From: a bacterium
GTDB lineage: Bacteria > CLD3
NCBI GenBank assembly: GCA_020850775.1
Contig: JADZEA010000064.1
Coordinates: 1-33,260, forward strand
DNA length: 33,260 bases
Reading direction: 5' to 3'
Position 1 is the first letter of the stretch. Every line of letters begins with the position of its first letter. This document shows, one piece after another, positions 24,987-33,205 of this stretch. The notes under the pieces are model-generated. The model was given only the letters and a program-made list of their open reading frames with translations, was not told the origin of the DNA and searched no databases. The position numbers were made by a program, and so were the translations under genes.

Positions 24987-26168
24987 ATGAGAGAAGTTTT
25001 TATTGTTAGTGCAGTTAGAACTCCAATTGGCAAATTTGGTGGAAGTTTAGCTTCTTTTCCAGCAACAAAACTCGGCAGTTTGGCTGCTAAAGAAGCGATT
25101 AGAAAAGCAGGTTTGGTTCCCAACCAAATTCAGGAAACAATTTTTGGACACGGAAGGCAAGCAGGTTGCGGACCAAATTCTGCAAGACAAGTTTCGTTTG
25201 GAGCAGAAATTCCGGAAACTTCACCCGCTTACACAATCAACAAAGCTTGTGCTTCGGGAATGAAATCCATCGCAAATGGCTTTGCTTCAATACTTTTGGA
25301 AGACAACGAAATCGTTTTAGTCGGTGGGATGGAATCAATGAGTAACACTCCTTACCTGCTTCCACAAGCACGTTGGGGAATGAAAATGGGAAATTTTGAA
25401 CTTTCCGACGGAATGTACTTGGATGGTTTTTCTTGTCCAATTTCAAAACAATTAATGGGGCAAACGGCTGAAAATCTTGCTGACGACTACAAAATCTCAC
25501 GGCAAGAACAAGACGAGTACGCAGAGTGGACACAAAAAAAGTGTGGAAATGCTTTGGAAAAAGGTTTCTTTAAAAATGAGCTTGTTCCGATTGAGATTTT
25601 GACACGAAAAGGAAACGTAATTTTTGAACTTGACGAACACGCAAAACCAGATTCAACTGCTGAATCAATGAAAAAACTTACTCCTGTTTTTAGGAAAGAC
25701 GGAACTGTTCACGCAGGAAATTCTTCGGGAATTACGGATGGAGCAGCGGCTTTGGTTTTGGCTTCAAAAGAGAAAGTTGAAGAGCTTGGATTAAAGCCGG
25801 TTGCAAAAATTATTGCTTACCAAACTGCGGGAGTTCCGGCAAGAATTATGGGAATCGGTCCTGTTCCTGCGACAAGGAAACTTTTTGAAAAGACTGGTTT
25901 TAGCTTTGATAAAATTGGGCTTACAGAACTCAACGAAGCTTTTGCTGCTCAAGTTATCGCTTGCGAAAGGGAGCTAAAAATTCCTCGTGAAAAACTCAAC
26001 GTGAACGGAGGCTCAATTGCTTTGGGTCATCCAATCGGTTGTACGGGAGCAAGGATTGTCGTAACCTTAGTTCACGAGCTTCAAAGGAGAAAAGAGCAGT
26101 ACGGACTTGCAACACTTTGCGTTTCGGGAGGTTTGGGAATGAGTTTGATAGTTGAATCAATTTATTAA
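24987..26168 (+). CDS. acetyl-CoA acetyltransferase (thiolase)
   Basis: The 393-residue length is normal for tetrameric thiolases. It condenses two acetyl-CoA to acetoacetyl-CoA or runs the reverse cleavage in the cytoplasm. The nucleophile is Cys88 in NKACASGMKSI. The catalytic His lies in GGSIALGHPIGCTGAR near residue 350, and the second Cys in CVSGGLGMS near 380. The N-terminus EVFIVSAVRTPIGKFGGSL is typical. The ribosome site is AAAGGG. It follows the adenosyltransferase by 39 bases and may share its transcript. Biosynthetic and degradative members cannot be separated from sequence alone. Confidence 0.95.
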   Translation: MREVFIVSAVRTPIGKFGGSLASFPATKLGSLAAKEAIRKAGLVPNQIQETIFGHGRQAGCGPNSARQVSFGAEIPETSPAYTINKACASGMKSIANGFASILLEDNEIVLVGGMESMSNTPYLLPQARWGMKMGNFELSDGMYLDGFSCPISKQLMGQTAENLADDYKISRQEQDEYAEWTQKKCGNALEKGFFKNELVPIEILTRKGNVIFELDEHAKPDSTAESMKKLTPVFRKDGTVHAGNSSGITDGAAALVLASKEKVEELGLKPVAKIIAYQTAGVPARIMGIGPVPATRKLFEKTGFSFDKIGLTELNEAFAAQVIACERELKIPREKLNVNGGSIALGHPIGCTGARIVVTLVHELQRRKEQYGLATLCVSGGLGMSLIVESIY

Positions 26169-26306
26169 ATTTTTGGAAGGTTTTTTTACAACTAAAATAA
26201 AATCAATTTTGGTTTGCAGGATTTAAGCAGTTTTACACCTTACAACTGTCCGGTTTTTTGGAAGTGTTACTTAAAAATCAGGTTCATTAAAAAAAGAGGA
26301 GAAAAA

Positions 26307-27275
26307 ATGATAACTTTTTTACTAACAATTTTTTTGCTTTGTTTTTCAACTTTTACTTTTGGGGAAGAAAAATTTTACAGGCAAGCTGACGAATTTTACC
26401 AGGCAAAAGACTACCAAAACGCAGCGGATTTTTACCTGAAAGCCTTTGAGAAAGACAGAAAAAATGCTGCTGCGTGTTACAACGCGGCTTGTTGTTTTGC
26501 ACTTATCGGCGAAACAAAACAAGCACTTGAACTTTTAGACAAATCTTACCGGCTTGGGATGTTTGGTTTTAACGACGACAAAGATTTTGACAAAATCAAA
26601 AACGAGCCAAAGTTTAAGGAACTTGTAGAAAAAGCAGCCAAAGAACTTGAGACTTTGCAAAAAAACATTCCCGAAAGCATTGTCATTTTGCCAAAAAATT
26701 TTGATAAAAACAAAACTTACAAACTGATTTTTGCGTTGCACGGACAAGGCGGAAACCCAAAAGAACTGGAAAAATTTTACCGTGAAGTCGCTGAAAGTTT
26801 TGATTGCATTTTAGTTTTGCCGTACGGAACTACTGCTTTGGGAAGAGAAGTTTTTGGTTGGGAAACTTCAACTTCAAGTGCCGAAAAAAAGGTTTTGGCT
26901 GAACTTGAAAAGGTTTTTACCAGCTATAAAATTCAAAAAAACAAAGTGGTTTTGACGGGTTTTTCAAGAGGTGCGTACTTAACTTACCAGCTTGGAATGA
27001 AAAATTCTGACTTGTTTTGTGGAATTATTCCCGTTGCGGGAAGGTTTGAACTGACCGAAGACGAAACAAAAATTGCTAATCAAACGATGAAAGTTTTTTC
27101 AATTTTTGGAAGTCAGGACGACAAAAAATTAATAGAAAGCAATTATCAGGCACAAGATTTTTTTCCGGAAAACGGTGTTGAAATCAGGATTAACGAATTT
27201 CCTGTCGGACACGAGTTTCCAAACGACTACAAAGAACTGCTAACGGAAGCGATAGAATGGTTTTGTTCAGAGTAA
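26307..27275 (+). CDS. exported TPR-alpha/beta hydrolase fusion (predicted esterase)
   Basis: The protein has 322 residues from the ATG at 26307 (AGAGGAG ribosome site); the open frame back to 26214 lacks a good start. A signal peptide (MITFLLTIFLLCFSTFTFG) is followed by a TPR-like region (about 20-105, with YQAKDYQNAADFYLKAF and CCFALIGETKQALELLDKSY). An alpha/beta hydrolase domain then runs to the end. It has an oxyanion-side LIFALHGQGGNP, nucleophile Ser in GFSRGA, an Asp candidate in FGSQDD and His in VGHEFP, so the triad appears complete. It resembles LpqC/feruloyl-esterase or polyhydroxybutyrate-depolymerase-like enzymes. The substrate is unknown. Its end overlaps the next gene by 19 bases. 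Confidence 0.87.
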   Translation: MITFLLTIFLLCFSTFTFGEEKFYRQADEFYQAKDYQNAADFYLKAFEKDRKNAAACYNAACCFALIGETKQALELLDKSYRLGMFGFNDDKDFDKIKNEPKFKELVEKAAKELETLQKNIPESIVILPKNFDKNKTYKLIFALHGQGGNPKELEKFYREVAESFDCILVLPYGTTALGREVFGWETSTSSAEKKVLAELEKVFTSYKIQKNKVVLTGFSRGAYLTYQLGMKNSDLFCGIIPVAGRFELTEDETKIANQTMKVFSIFGSQDDKKLIESNYQAQDFFPENGVEIRINEFPVGHEFPNDYKELLTEAIEWFCSE

Positions 27276-28027
27276 ATTCAAACCAAACCTTTAAATTTAA
27301 AGGTTTATTAAAAATATTTTTGGGAACAGTTTTTTTGTTAGTTTTGAGTAGTTCGGTTTTTGGTCAGTACTCAAAAATTTTAAATTCTCTTCCATTTTCA
27401 ACACAACAAAAGTATGCTTCAACGATTGAAAACTGTGAAATCAGTTACACTTTTCCGAAGTTTGAAATCCAAACGGACTCGTTAACAATGAACAGGATTT
27501 TGGAAAATCTTGACCTTGCTTCGCTTTTGTGGCGTGTTTACGGGCTTAAACCAAAGTATGACATTATTTTTCTGAATAAAAAAGGAATGTTTTACCTTGA
27601 CGACCACAGAACGATTCGCGGAAACATTGAGCTTACTTTCAACGACAGGCACAAAATGGGACTTTGGTTTTCGGGAAAAATGAACAGTTCAAAACCAATT
27701 TTAAAAAATATGACAGTTTTGGGAGACGGGATTTTGCTTGCGGATTTTCGTTACGTTAGAAAAAACGGAAAACCTTACGTTGAGGTTGAGTGTTACGCTT
27801 TTGCAAAGATTCACAACTCGTTTGTGAGTTTTCTTGCGGGAGTTTTTAACAGTGCGATAAAAACTTTTGCAATCAAGCGGATGGATACTTTAATTAACCG
27901 TTCAAAGATAATTTTTACAAGCCTTTACAGTGATGCCGATTACGTTAGTTTCAAATTAGAAAAATCTGGCGAAAAAACACAATCTAACTTTGCAAAGTTT
28001 AGAAAAGTGTTTTTTGGCGAAAGCTAA
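27257..28027 (+). CDS. exported protein of unknown function
   Basis: The 256-residue protein has a hydrophobic export segment at about 19-36 (IFLGTVFLLVLSSSVFGQ) after a basic stretch. The mature part is mixed alpha/beta with no pattern I recognise; YVRKNGKPYVEVECYAFAKI and FAIKRMDTLINRSKI are notable stretches. The ATG lies inside the hydrolase gene's last codons, so the two are translationally coupled and probably work together. The C-terminus (KFRKVFFGES) shows no sorting signal or barrel-type end. Periplasmic location is inferred. Confidence 0.75.
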   Translation: MVLFRVNSNQTFKFKGLLKIFLGTVFLLVLSSSVFGQYSKILNSLPFSTQQKYASTIENCEISYTFPKFEIQTDSLTMNRILENLDLASLLWRVYGLKPKYDIIFLNKKGMFYLDDHRTIRGNIELTFNDRHKMGLWFSGKMNSSKPILKNMTVLGDGILLADFRYVRKNGKPYVEVECYAFAKIHNSFVSFLAGVFNSAIKTFAIKRMDTLINRSKIIFTSLYSDADYVSFKLEKSGEKTQSNFAKFRKVFFGES

Positions 28028-28060
28028 GAAAGAAACATTCTGGTTTTATTTCACCTTTTT

Positions 28061-28076
28061 TGTCGGTAAACTGACA
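28061..28076. promoter_or_regulatory. inverted repeat upstream of a sigma-54-like promoter
   Basis: TGTCGG-TAAA-CTGACA is a near-perfect inverted repeat (one G-T pair) about 110 bases upstream of the sigma-54-like element at 28174. It is at the distance expected for an activator site, but does not resemble the TTGCAA arrays. Support is limited to position and symmetry. Confidence 0.3.
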
Positions 28077-28173
28077 CCAAAAAACACTTTTCCTAAAAAC
28101 CTGTTTTTGAGCTTTTCACAAAAAAATATTCCGTGAGTTCCTGATTCGTAGCTTTTAGATTAAAATTTGTTTG

Positions 28174-28190
28174 TGGCACGTTTGTTGGCA
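28174..28190 (+). promoter_or_regulatory. sigma-54 promoter of the LamG-domain protein
   Basis: TGTGGCACGTTTGTTGGC contains the exact -24 consensus TGGCACG (GG at 28175-28176), ten bases, then GG at 28187-28188. Transcription would start near 28199, about 40 bases before the ATG at 28238. Confidence 0.68.
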
Positions 28191-28237
28191 AAAGAAAATT
28201 GAACTTGATAAACATCTTTTACTTTAGGAGACCAAAA

Positions 28238-29998
28238 ATGAAAAAACAACTTCTGCTTTCAACCTTACTTTTAGCAAACATCAATTCCGTCTTTGCAGAA
28301 AGTAAAGTTCTTGTTCTTGACGGAAACAGCGACTACCTAAACCTTTCTTCACACTCAACAAACCTGATTTTTAGCTCTCCCGCAACCATTGAGTTTTGGC
28401 TGAAACCAAATTTTGACCACAAAACATCCTCTCTCGGCGGAACCATCTGGTCAATCAGCGACGGAAACGCACTCGGTTTTGGTGAACGTTTTGAAATCCG
28501 CTACGGACAAACCTCAACAACAGTCTCCAACGAAAGAATCAGCATTGTTCACGCAAGGAATGCAACCCAAACAATTTATTCGCTCCTTGACACCGGAACT
28601 TACACAAACGAGTGGCACCACTACACAATTACTTGTAGCGGAACTGCCTGGACACTTTACGTTGACGGAGTTTTGCAAACTTTGGTTTTAGCTTCTGCAA
28701 GTTCTTCTTTTGCCGGCGATTACGGAGAAAGTTTTTCACCTGAAACCTACACAAACATCGGAATCAGACAACTTAGCACAACCGAGTACGACCTGAACGG
28801 TTCACTTGACGAAATCCGTTTGTGGAACGTTGTAAAAAACCAAAATGAAATTCAGGCAAGCTACAATCTTTCACTTTTGGGAAACGAAACAAACCTTGTT
28901 GGCTACTGGAATTTTGATGACAACACAGCAAACGATGTTACAGCTAACAACTACGACGCAACTTTTGTTGGAAATTCTGCAATCCAAACAGACACAGAAA
29001 TTTTCCCTGAACCTGGTTACAACCTGCTTGAACCGGTTAACGGAGACACAGTCGGAACTCTGAACATTAAATTTGACTGGAGCAACGCACCAACAGACAG
29101 TTTTGCACTTGGTTCACAAATTTTTTACAAACTTGAAGTTGGTTTTGATTCAAGTTTTGCAACCGGTTCGGGAGCGAATTTTCTGAACGCTGACAGCCTG
29201 ACGAACAGTGAGTACGAAACCGATTACGTTGCGACTTTACAAAGCATTTTGACTTACCTTGATACTTTAATTGACACAACAACTTCAATTAATTTTCCAA
29301 AGTACACAAACCAAACAAACGGTTTCGTTTACCCGGCGATTCCGCTTTACTGGCGTGTTTTGGCTTTTGCTGGTTCGGACAGTCTTTCTGCAAACCAAAC
29401 CGGGTTTTTTAACTACAAACTTGGCACTTTTGACTTGTTTGCTCCGTTTGACTCAACGAACTACCAAACGGCGCCTGACTCAATCAGTTTTTCCTGGGAA
29501 CAGGTTGGTTCGTCAGTAAACACGGCTTACGTGTTGTTTTTGGCGAAGACTTTGAGTTTTGAAGATTACTTTGTGCTTCCCGTTGCGGATACAAACGCTT
29601 CGCAGTCGGACGTAGTTTACGATTTTTCAGAAGCAGACACGCTGGCAGAAGGGAACTACTACTGGTTAGTTGTTGCAGTAACGGGGCTTGTTGGCGGAAC
29701 GGATTACGAAGTTGAGCTAAGCAAACAGATTCTTTACTTTTCAATTGGAGACACGACGACAGTTATTCCTGACGTAGTGAACGATTTAAAAATTGAGGCA
29801 ACGGCAACAAGCATTCAACTAACCTGGACAGCCGTTACAAACGCAACGAGCTACAACGTTTACAAGTCTGGTTCGCCAAACGAAATTTACCTGACTACAA
29901 ATTTAATTGGTAACACGGCAACAAATTCTTACACAATTGACACGAGCAGCGGAGTTTTGACGGGAGGTTACTTTGTAGTTACTTCAGTAAGCAATTGA
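28238..29998 (+). CDS. secreted LamG/concanavalin-like protein with fibronectin-III-like modules
   Basis: The protein has 586 residues from the ATG at 28238 (TAGGAG ribosome site). A signal peptide ends near residue 20 (INSVFA). A LamG-type jelly roll (about 23-245) starts VLDGNSDYLNLSSH. It includes IEFWLKP and WHHYTITCSGTAWTLYVDGV, then closes with LDEIRLWN and GYWNFDDNTANDVTANNYDA. Two or three beta-sandwich modules follow (about 260-520). A final fibronectin-III-like module has IQLTWTAVTNATSYNVYKSG and ends FVVTSVSN. LamG folds usually bind glycans or matrix; no catalytic residues are visible. A predicted sigma-54 promoter drives it, and a hairpin at 30028 follows. Confidence 0.87.
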   Translation: MKKQLLLSTLLLANINSVFAESKVLVLDGNSDYLNLSSHSTNLIFSSPATIEFWLKPNFDHKTSSLGGTIWSISDGNALGFGERFEIRYGQTSTTVSNERISIVHARNATQTIYSLLDTGTYTNEWHHYTITCSGTAWTLYVDGVLQTLVLASASSSFAGDYGESFSPETYTNIGIRQLSTTEYDLNGSLDEIRLWNVVKNQNEIQASYNLSLLGNETNLVGYWNFDDNTANDVTANNYDATFVGNSAIQTDTEIFPEPGYNLLEPVNGDTVGTLNIKFDWSNAPTDSFALGSQIFYKLEVGFDSSFATGSGANFLNADSLTNSEYETDYVATLQSILTYLDTLIDTTTSINFPKYTNQTNGFVYPAIPLYWRVLAFAGSDSLSANQTGFFNYKLGTFDLFAPFDSTNYQTAPDSISFSWEQVGSSVNTAYVLFLAKTLSFEDYFVLPVADTNASQSDVVYDFSEADTLAEGNYYWLVVAVTGLVGGTDYEVELSKQILYFSIGDTTTVIPDVVNDLKIEATATSIQLTWTAVTNATSYNVYKSGSPNEIYLTTNLIGNTATNSYTIDTSSGVLTGGYFVVTSVSN

Positions 29999-30027
29999 TT
30001 TTTCTCTCTCTCTCTTCCTTTTTTCAT

Positions 30028-30063
30028 TTAAGCCTGAAAGGTGTCAGAGCCTTTCAGGCTTAA
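30028..30063 (+). terminator. long hairpin after the LamG gene
   Basis: TTAAGCCTGAAAGG (30028-30041) pairs perfectly with CCTTTCAGGCTTAA (30050-30063) around an eight-base loop. Only a mixed A/T tract follows. The GCCTGAAA arm also occurs in the terminator at 13986. Confidence 0.75.
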
Positions 30064-30224
30064 TAATTCTACCCAAACTTGAAATAAAATTTTCTCTTTT
30101 AAACATTAAAGACTTATCTTTTAGCAAACCGCTTGCAAAATAAAATAGAAAAAAACAAGCAACTTTTAATGTGAAAAAAGGTAAACTTCCTTTTTTAAAA
30201 TTCACAAGACTTAGGAGAAAAACA

Positions 30225-31835
30225 ATGTTTAAGAAAATAATTTTTGGATTGCCAATTTTAATGGGTTTGATGGTTGGTTCTTTTTACCTTGGAACTGGAG
30301 TTCAGCAGGGAATTGCTACGGATGATTTTTTTCAGCAGTTTGGCAAGTTTAAGGAAGTTGTGCAAAGAGCCAATGCTTTTTACGTTGAGCCAATTAATTG
30401 GGATAAAACGATGGAAGGAGCAATCAACGGTTTTTTGGAAGAGCTTGACCCTCATTCGGTTTACATTGACCCGAAAAAACTTGAGAAAGTTACCGAAGAT
30501 TTTAAAGGTGAATTTTCAGGAATTGGGATTCAGTTTGACATCATTGACAAGTACATAAAAGTTATCACGGCGATTCCGGGAACTCCTGCTTACGATCTTG
30601 GATTAGCACCCGGTGATTTGATTGTTGAGATTGAAAAAAAGTCAACTTATGGAATTGATACTGATGAAGTTGTAAAAAAACTTCGCGGGCCGGTTGGAAG
30701 TATGGTAAATATTACGGTTCAACGGGAAGGTGAAGATGAATTGCTTTACTACGACATCAGGCGGGCAAAAATTCCACTTTACAGTGTTGAAGCAACTTTT
30801 ATGATGGATAGTAAAATTGGTTACGTTGCAATCAACCGGTTTGCTGAAAAAACTGCGGAAGAGTTTGAACAGGCAGTTGACAAATTACTTGCACAGGGAA
30901 TGAAGGAGCTTGTTTTGGATTTACGTGGAAATCCTGGCGGACTTTTAGACCAATCGTTTAAAATCAGTGATCTTTTGCTTAAAAAATCTAATGAAATGAT
31001 TGTTTACACAAAAGGCAGAGTTGAAGGTTCAGACAGTGAGTATCGTTCAGAAGGCAATGGAAAATTTGGAAACTTACCAATTATTATTTTGATAAACAGA
31101 GGTTCAGCAAGTGCTTCGGAAATTGTTTCAGGAGCAATTCAGGACCTTGACAGAGGTTTGGTTGTCGGGAAAGACAGTTTTGGGAAAGGTCTTGTTCAGA
31201 AACAGTATCCTTTGAGCGATGGTTCAGCAGTCAGAATTACGACTGCGCGTTACTACACTCCAAGCGGGAGACTAATTCAAAGACCTTACGGCGAAGGTGC
31301 ACAAGGTAAAATAGATTACTACAAAAATGCTTACAAAGACAGGAACTTTGAAGCAATTAAGGATTCGCTTGACGACGCACATCTTTATTTTGAAACCAAA
31401 TATTTAAAACGCAAAGTTTACGGTGGTGGTGGAGTTCATCCTGATTACGAAGTTGAAGCAGACACAAGTGGCGATTTTAAATTTATTGGCAAACTAATCA
31501 CAAAACGAATTCCTTTTGAGTATGCGGCTAAGTTTTGCAGGGAAAACCCACAACACAAAGGGGATTTTGAGAAATTTTTGAATTCATTTGAAATCAGTAG
31601 CAAAATGATTGGTGAGTTTAAACAAATTGCCAGGGAAAAGGAAATTAAGTTTGAGGAAAAGGATTTCACGGATGCAGACAATTTAAAATGGGTTTCAAAT
31701 TTGATAAAATCTGAAATGGCTTTGATTTATTGGGACAGAGACCATTATTACAGAGTTCGTGCAGAGAGAGACAAACAACTCAATGAGTGTTTAAAATATT
31801 TCACAGAAGCCAAGCAATTTGCAAATTCTAAATAA
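30225..31835 (+). CDS. ctpA: carboxy-terminal processing protease (family S41)
   Basis: The protein has 536 residues from the ATG at 30225 (TAGGAG); an in-frame GTG at 30171 is less likely. An N-terminal membrane/signal segment (about 5-25) is followed by the GAINGFLEELDPHSVYI cap region. A PDZ domain (about 85-165) contains GIGIQF and PAYDLGLAPGDLIVEI. The protease core includes LVLDLRGNPGGLL, the nucleophile Ser in RGSASASEIVSGA near 300 and the base Lys in DSFGKGLVQ near 325. A longer helical C-terminal extension (about 420-536) is typical of Bacteroidota-type Ctp proteins. It trims periplasmic proteins from their C-termini. Confidence 0.95.
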   Translation: MFKKIIFGLPILMGLMVGSFYLGTGVQQGIATDDFFQQFGKFKEVVQRANAFYVEPINWDKTMEGAINGFLEELDPHSVYIDPKKLEKVTEDFKGEFSGIGIQFDIIDKYIKVITAIPGTPAYDLGLAPGDLIVEIEKKSTYGIDTDEVVKKLRGPVGSMVNITVQREGEDELLYYDIRRAKIPLYSVEATFMMDSKIGYVAINRFAEKTAEEFEQAVDKLLAQGMKELVLDLRGNPGGLLDQSFKISDLLLKKSNEMIVYTKGRVEGSDSEYRSEGNGKFGNLPIIILINRGSASASEIVSGAIQDLDRGLVVGKDSFGKGLVQKQYPLSDGSAVRITTARYYTPSGRLIQRPYGEGAQGKIDYYKNAYKDRNFEAIKDSLDDAHLYFETKYLKRKVYGGGGVHPDYEVEADTSGDFKFIGKLITKRIPFEYAAKFCRENPQHKGDFEKFLNSFEISSKMIGEFKQIAREKEIKFEEKDFTDADNLKWVSNLIKSEMALIYWDRDHYYRVRAERDKQLNECLKYFTEAKQFANSK

Positions 31836-31860
31836 TTTACAAGTGAAAATGATTTTTGAA

Positions 31861-31891
31861 AAACCTGCGTTGAATGGAAAAACGCAGGTTT
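31861..31891 (+). terminator. rho-independent terminator after ctpA
   Basis: AAACCTGCGTT (31861-31871) pairs perfectly with AACGCAGGTTT (31881-31891), followed by a run of Ts. It separates ctpA from the exbB operon. Confidence 0.93.
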
Positions 31892-31913
31892 TTTTGTTTT
31901 TGCTATTTTTGGA

Positions 31914-31944
31914 TTTGACATCAGGCATAATTTTTTTATTTTTG
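31914..31944 (+). promoter_or_regulatory. promoter of the exbB-exbD operon
   Basis: TTGACA (31915-31920) with a 16-base spacer and TATTTT (31937-31942) gives a standard promoter. The same bases also fit the Bacteroidota form TTTG-N19-TANNTTTG exactly (31914-31917 and 31937-31944). The start of transcription would be near 31950, about 57 bases before the ATG. Confidence 0.65.
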
Positions 31945-32006
31945 AGCCAAACTAATTTTGCTTTTACAAGAGTGTTAATTTAAATTTTAACGGAGGCTTT
32001 TAAGTT

Positions 32007-32633
32007 ATGGGAGTACTTGAGTTGTACATTAAAGGTGGAGTTTTTATGCATCCTATCCTTTTTTGTTTAATTATTGGGATTGCGTTTGTAATTGAAAGAC
32101 TTATTTCTCTTACAAAATCGTCAACAGACATTAAAAAGTTTATGGTTTCTTTTAATCAAACTTTAAGAGAAAAGGGTGTTGATTCTGCAATTGAACTTTG
32201 CCAAAAAACAACTGGTTCAGCTTCAGCGGTGATTCTTGCCGGGCTTGGTAAGATTAAGTACGGAACGAAACACGTTGAAACAGCTATTGAAAATGCTGCT
32301 TCAGTGGAAATGGCTTTTCTTGAAAAAGGGTTAATTTACCTGAACACAGTAATCGCGATGGCTCCAATGCTTGGATTTACGGGAACTGTTTGGGGAATGA
32401 TTGAAGCTTTTAATGCTATCGCTGCTGCGGGAGACGTTTCACCATCTCTTGTTGCTGATGGTATTTCTCAGGCTTTGATTACGACACTTGGCGGACTTGT
32501 AGTTGCGATGATTATCCAACTTTGCACAAACTACTTCATTTCAAAAATCAGCTCAATGATTGTTGAAATTGAAGAAAGTTCAGTAGAAGCAGTTGACGCA
32601 TTAATTGACCAGGGCATCCTTAAAGTAGATTAA
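32007..32633 (+). CDS. exbB: MotA/TolQ/ExbB proton-channel protein
   Basis: The 208-residue protein has three membrane helices (about 10-30, 110-135 and 150-172). It shows the family's core pattern LEKGLIYLNTVIAMAPMLGFTGTVWGMIEAFN followed by GISQALITTLGGLVVAM (positions about 108-170). It forms the stator pentamer that uses the proton gradient to energise TonB for receptors such as the one at 627-2981. The ribosome site is GGAGG at 31992-31996. It is first in an operon with two ExbD genes, as is common in FCB bacteria. Confidence 0.95.
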   Translation: MGVLELYIKGGVFMHPILFCLIIGIAFVIERLISLTKSSTDIKKFMVSFNQTLREKGVDSAIELCQKTTGSASAVILAGLGKIKYGTKHVETAIENAASVEMAFLEKGLIYLNTVIAMAPMLGFTGTVWGMIEAFNAIAAAGDVSPSLVADGISQALITTLGGLVVAMIIQLCTNYFISKISSMIVEIEESSVEAVDALIDQGILKVD

Positions 32634-32650
32634 AATTTGGTGTTAAATTT

Positions 32651-33202
32651 ATGATTAGAAAGAAAAAAATTGAACCAACACCAATTCCAACTGCTTCAAC
32701 AGCGGATATTGCTTTTTTACTTTTGCTTTTCTTTTTGGTTACAACAACTATTAATTCTGATAAAGGTATCAGAATGGTTCTTCCTGAGTACAATCCAAAC
32801 CCGGAAGAATCAAAAATAGAAATTCACAAGGATTACCTTGCGAAAGTGCTTGTGAATGCTGAAGGAAAAGTTCTTCTTGATGACAAAGAAGTTGCTATTG
32901 AAGACATCAAAGGTGCTATTGAAAAAAGAGTTATCAAAGACCACGATGAAGCAATAGAAAAAACTATGGCAACTTTTGCCGATGCAAGGCTTTTAGACCA
33001 AAAGCTTTTGAGACAGTACGCAACAGCTAAGTTTTCCAAGCAGGAAGAAGAGATTAAGCAAGAGTACTCCAAAAATTTAAAGTTAGTAATTTCTGTTAAA
33101 GTTGATAAAAGTACGCAATACGATGTTTACATCAAAGTACTGGACCAACTTAAACAGTCTAATGCTAAAAAGATTTCAATCGCAGAACCAAATGTTGGGT
33201 GA
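32651..33202 (+). CDS. exbD: ExbD/TolR biopolymer transport protein (first copy)
   Basis: The protein has 183 residues, longer than the roughly 140 of proteobacterial ExbD. A single membrane helix (about 18-38, TADIAFLLLLFFLVTTTI) carries the essential Asp near residue 19. A periplasmic domain follows (VLVNAEGKVLLDDKEV, then VDKSTQYDVYIKVLDQLKQ). A charged helical insertion of about 50 residues (about 90-140) lies within the periplasmic part, as I recall for Bacteroidota-type ExbD. It couples proton flow through ExbB to TonB. It starts 17 bases after exbB. Confidence 0.93.
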   Translation: MIRKKKIEPTPIPTASTADIAFLLLLFFLVTTTINSDKGIRMVLPEYNPNPEESKIEIHKDYLAKVLVNAEGKVLLDDKEVAIEDIKGAIEKRVIKDHDEAIEKTMATFADARLLDQKLLRQYATAKFSKQEEEIKQEYSKNLKLVISVKVDKSTQYDVYIKVLDQLKQSNAKKISIAEPNVG

Positions 33203-33205
33203 TTT

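Noticed and set aside
30133-30138. Single TTGCAA upstream of ctpA
   Set aside because: It is only one copy with no sigma-54 promoter nearby; a six-base match is expected by chance in AT-rich DNA.
31914-31944. Exact Bacteroidota-type promoter (TTTG-N19-TANNTTTG) as proof of that phylum
   Set aside because: The same bases fit TTGACA-16-TATTTT, and the dnaA and cytochrome promoters have TTGACA without the TANNTTTG element, so it is not diagnostic.
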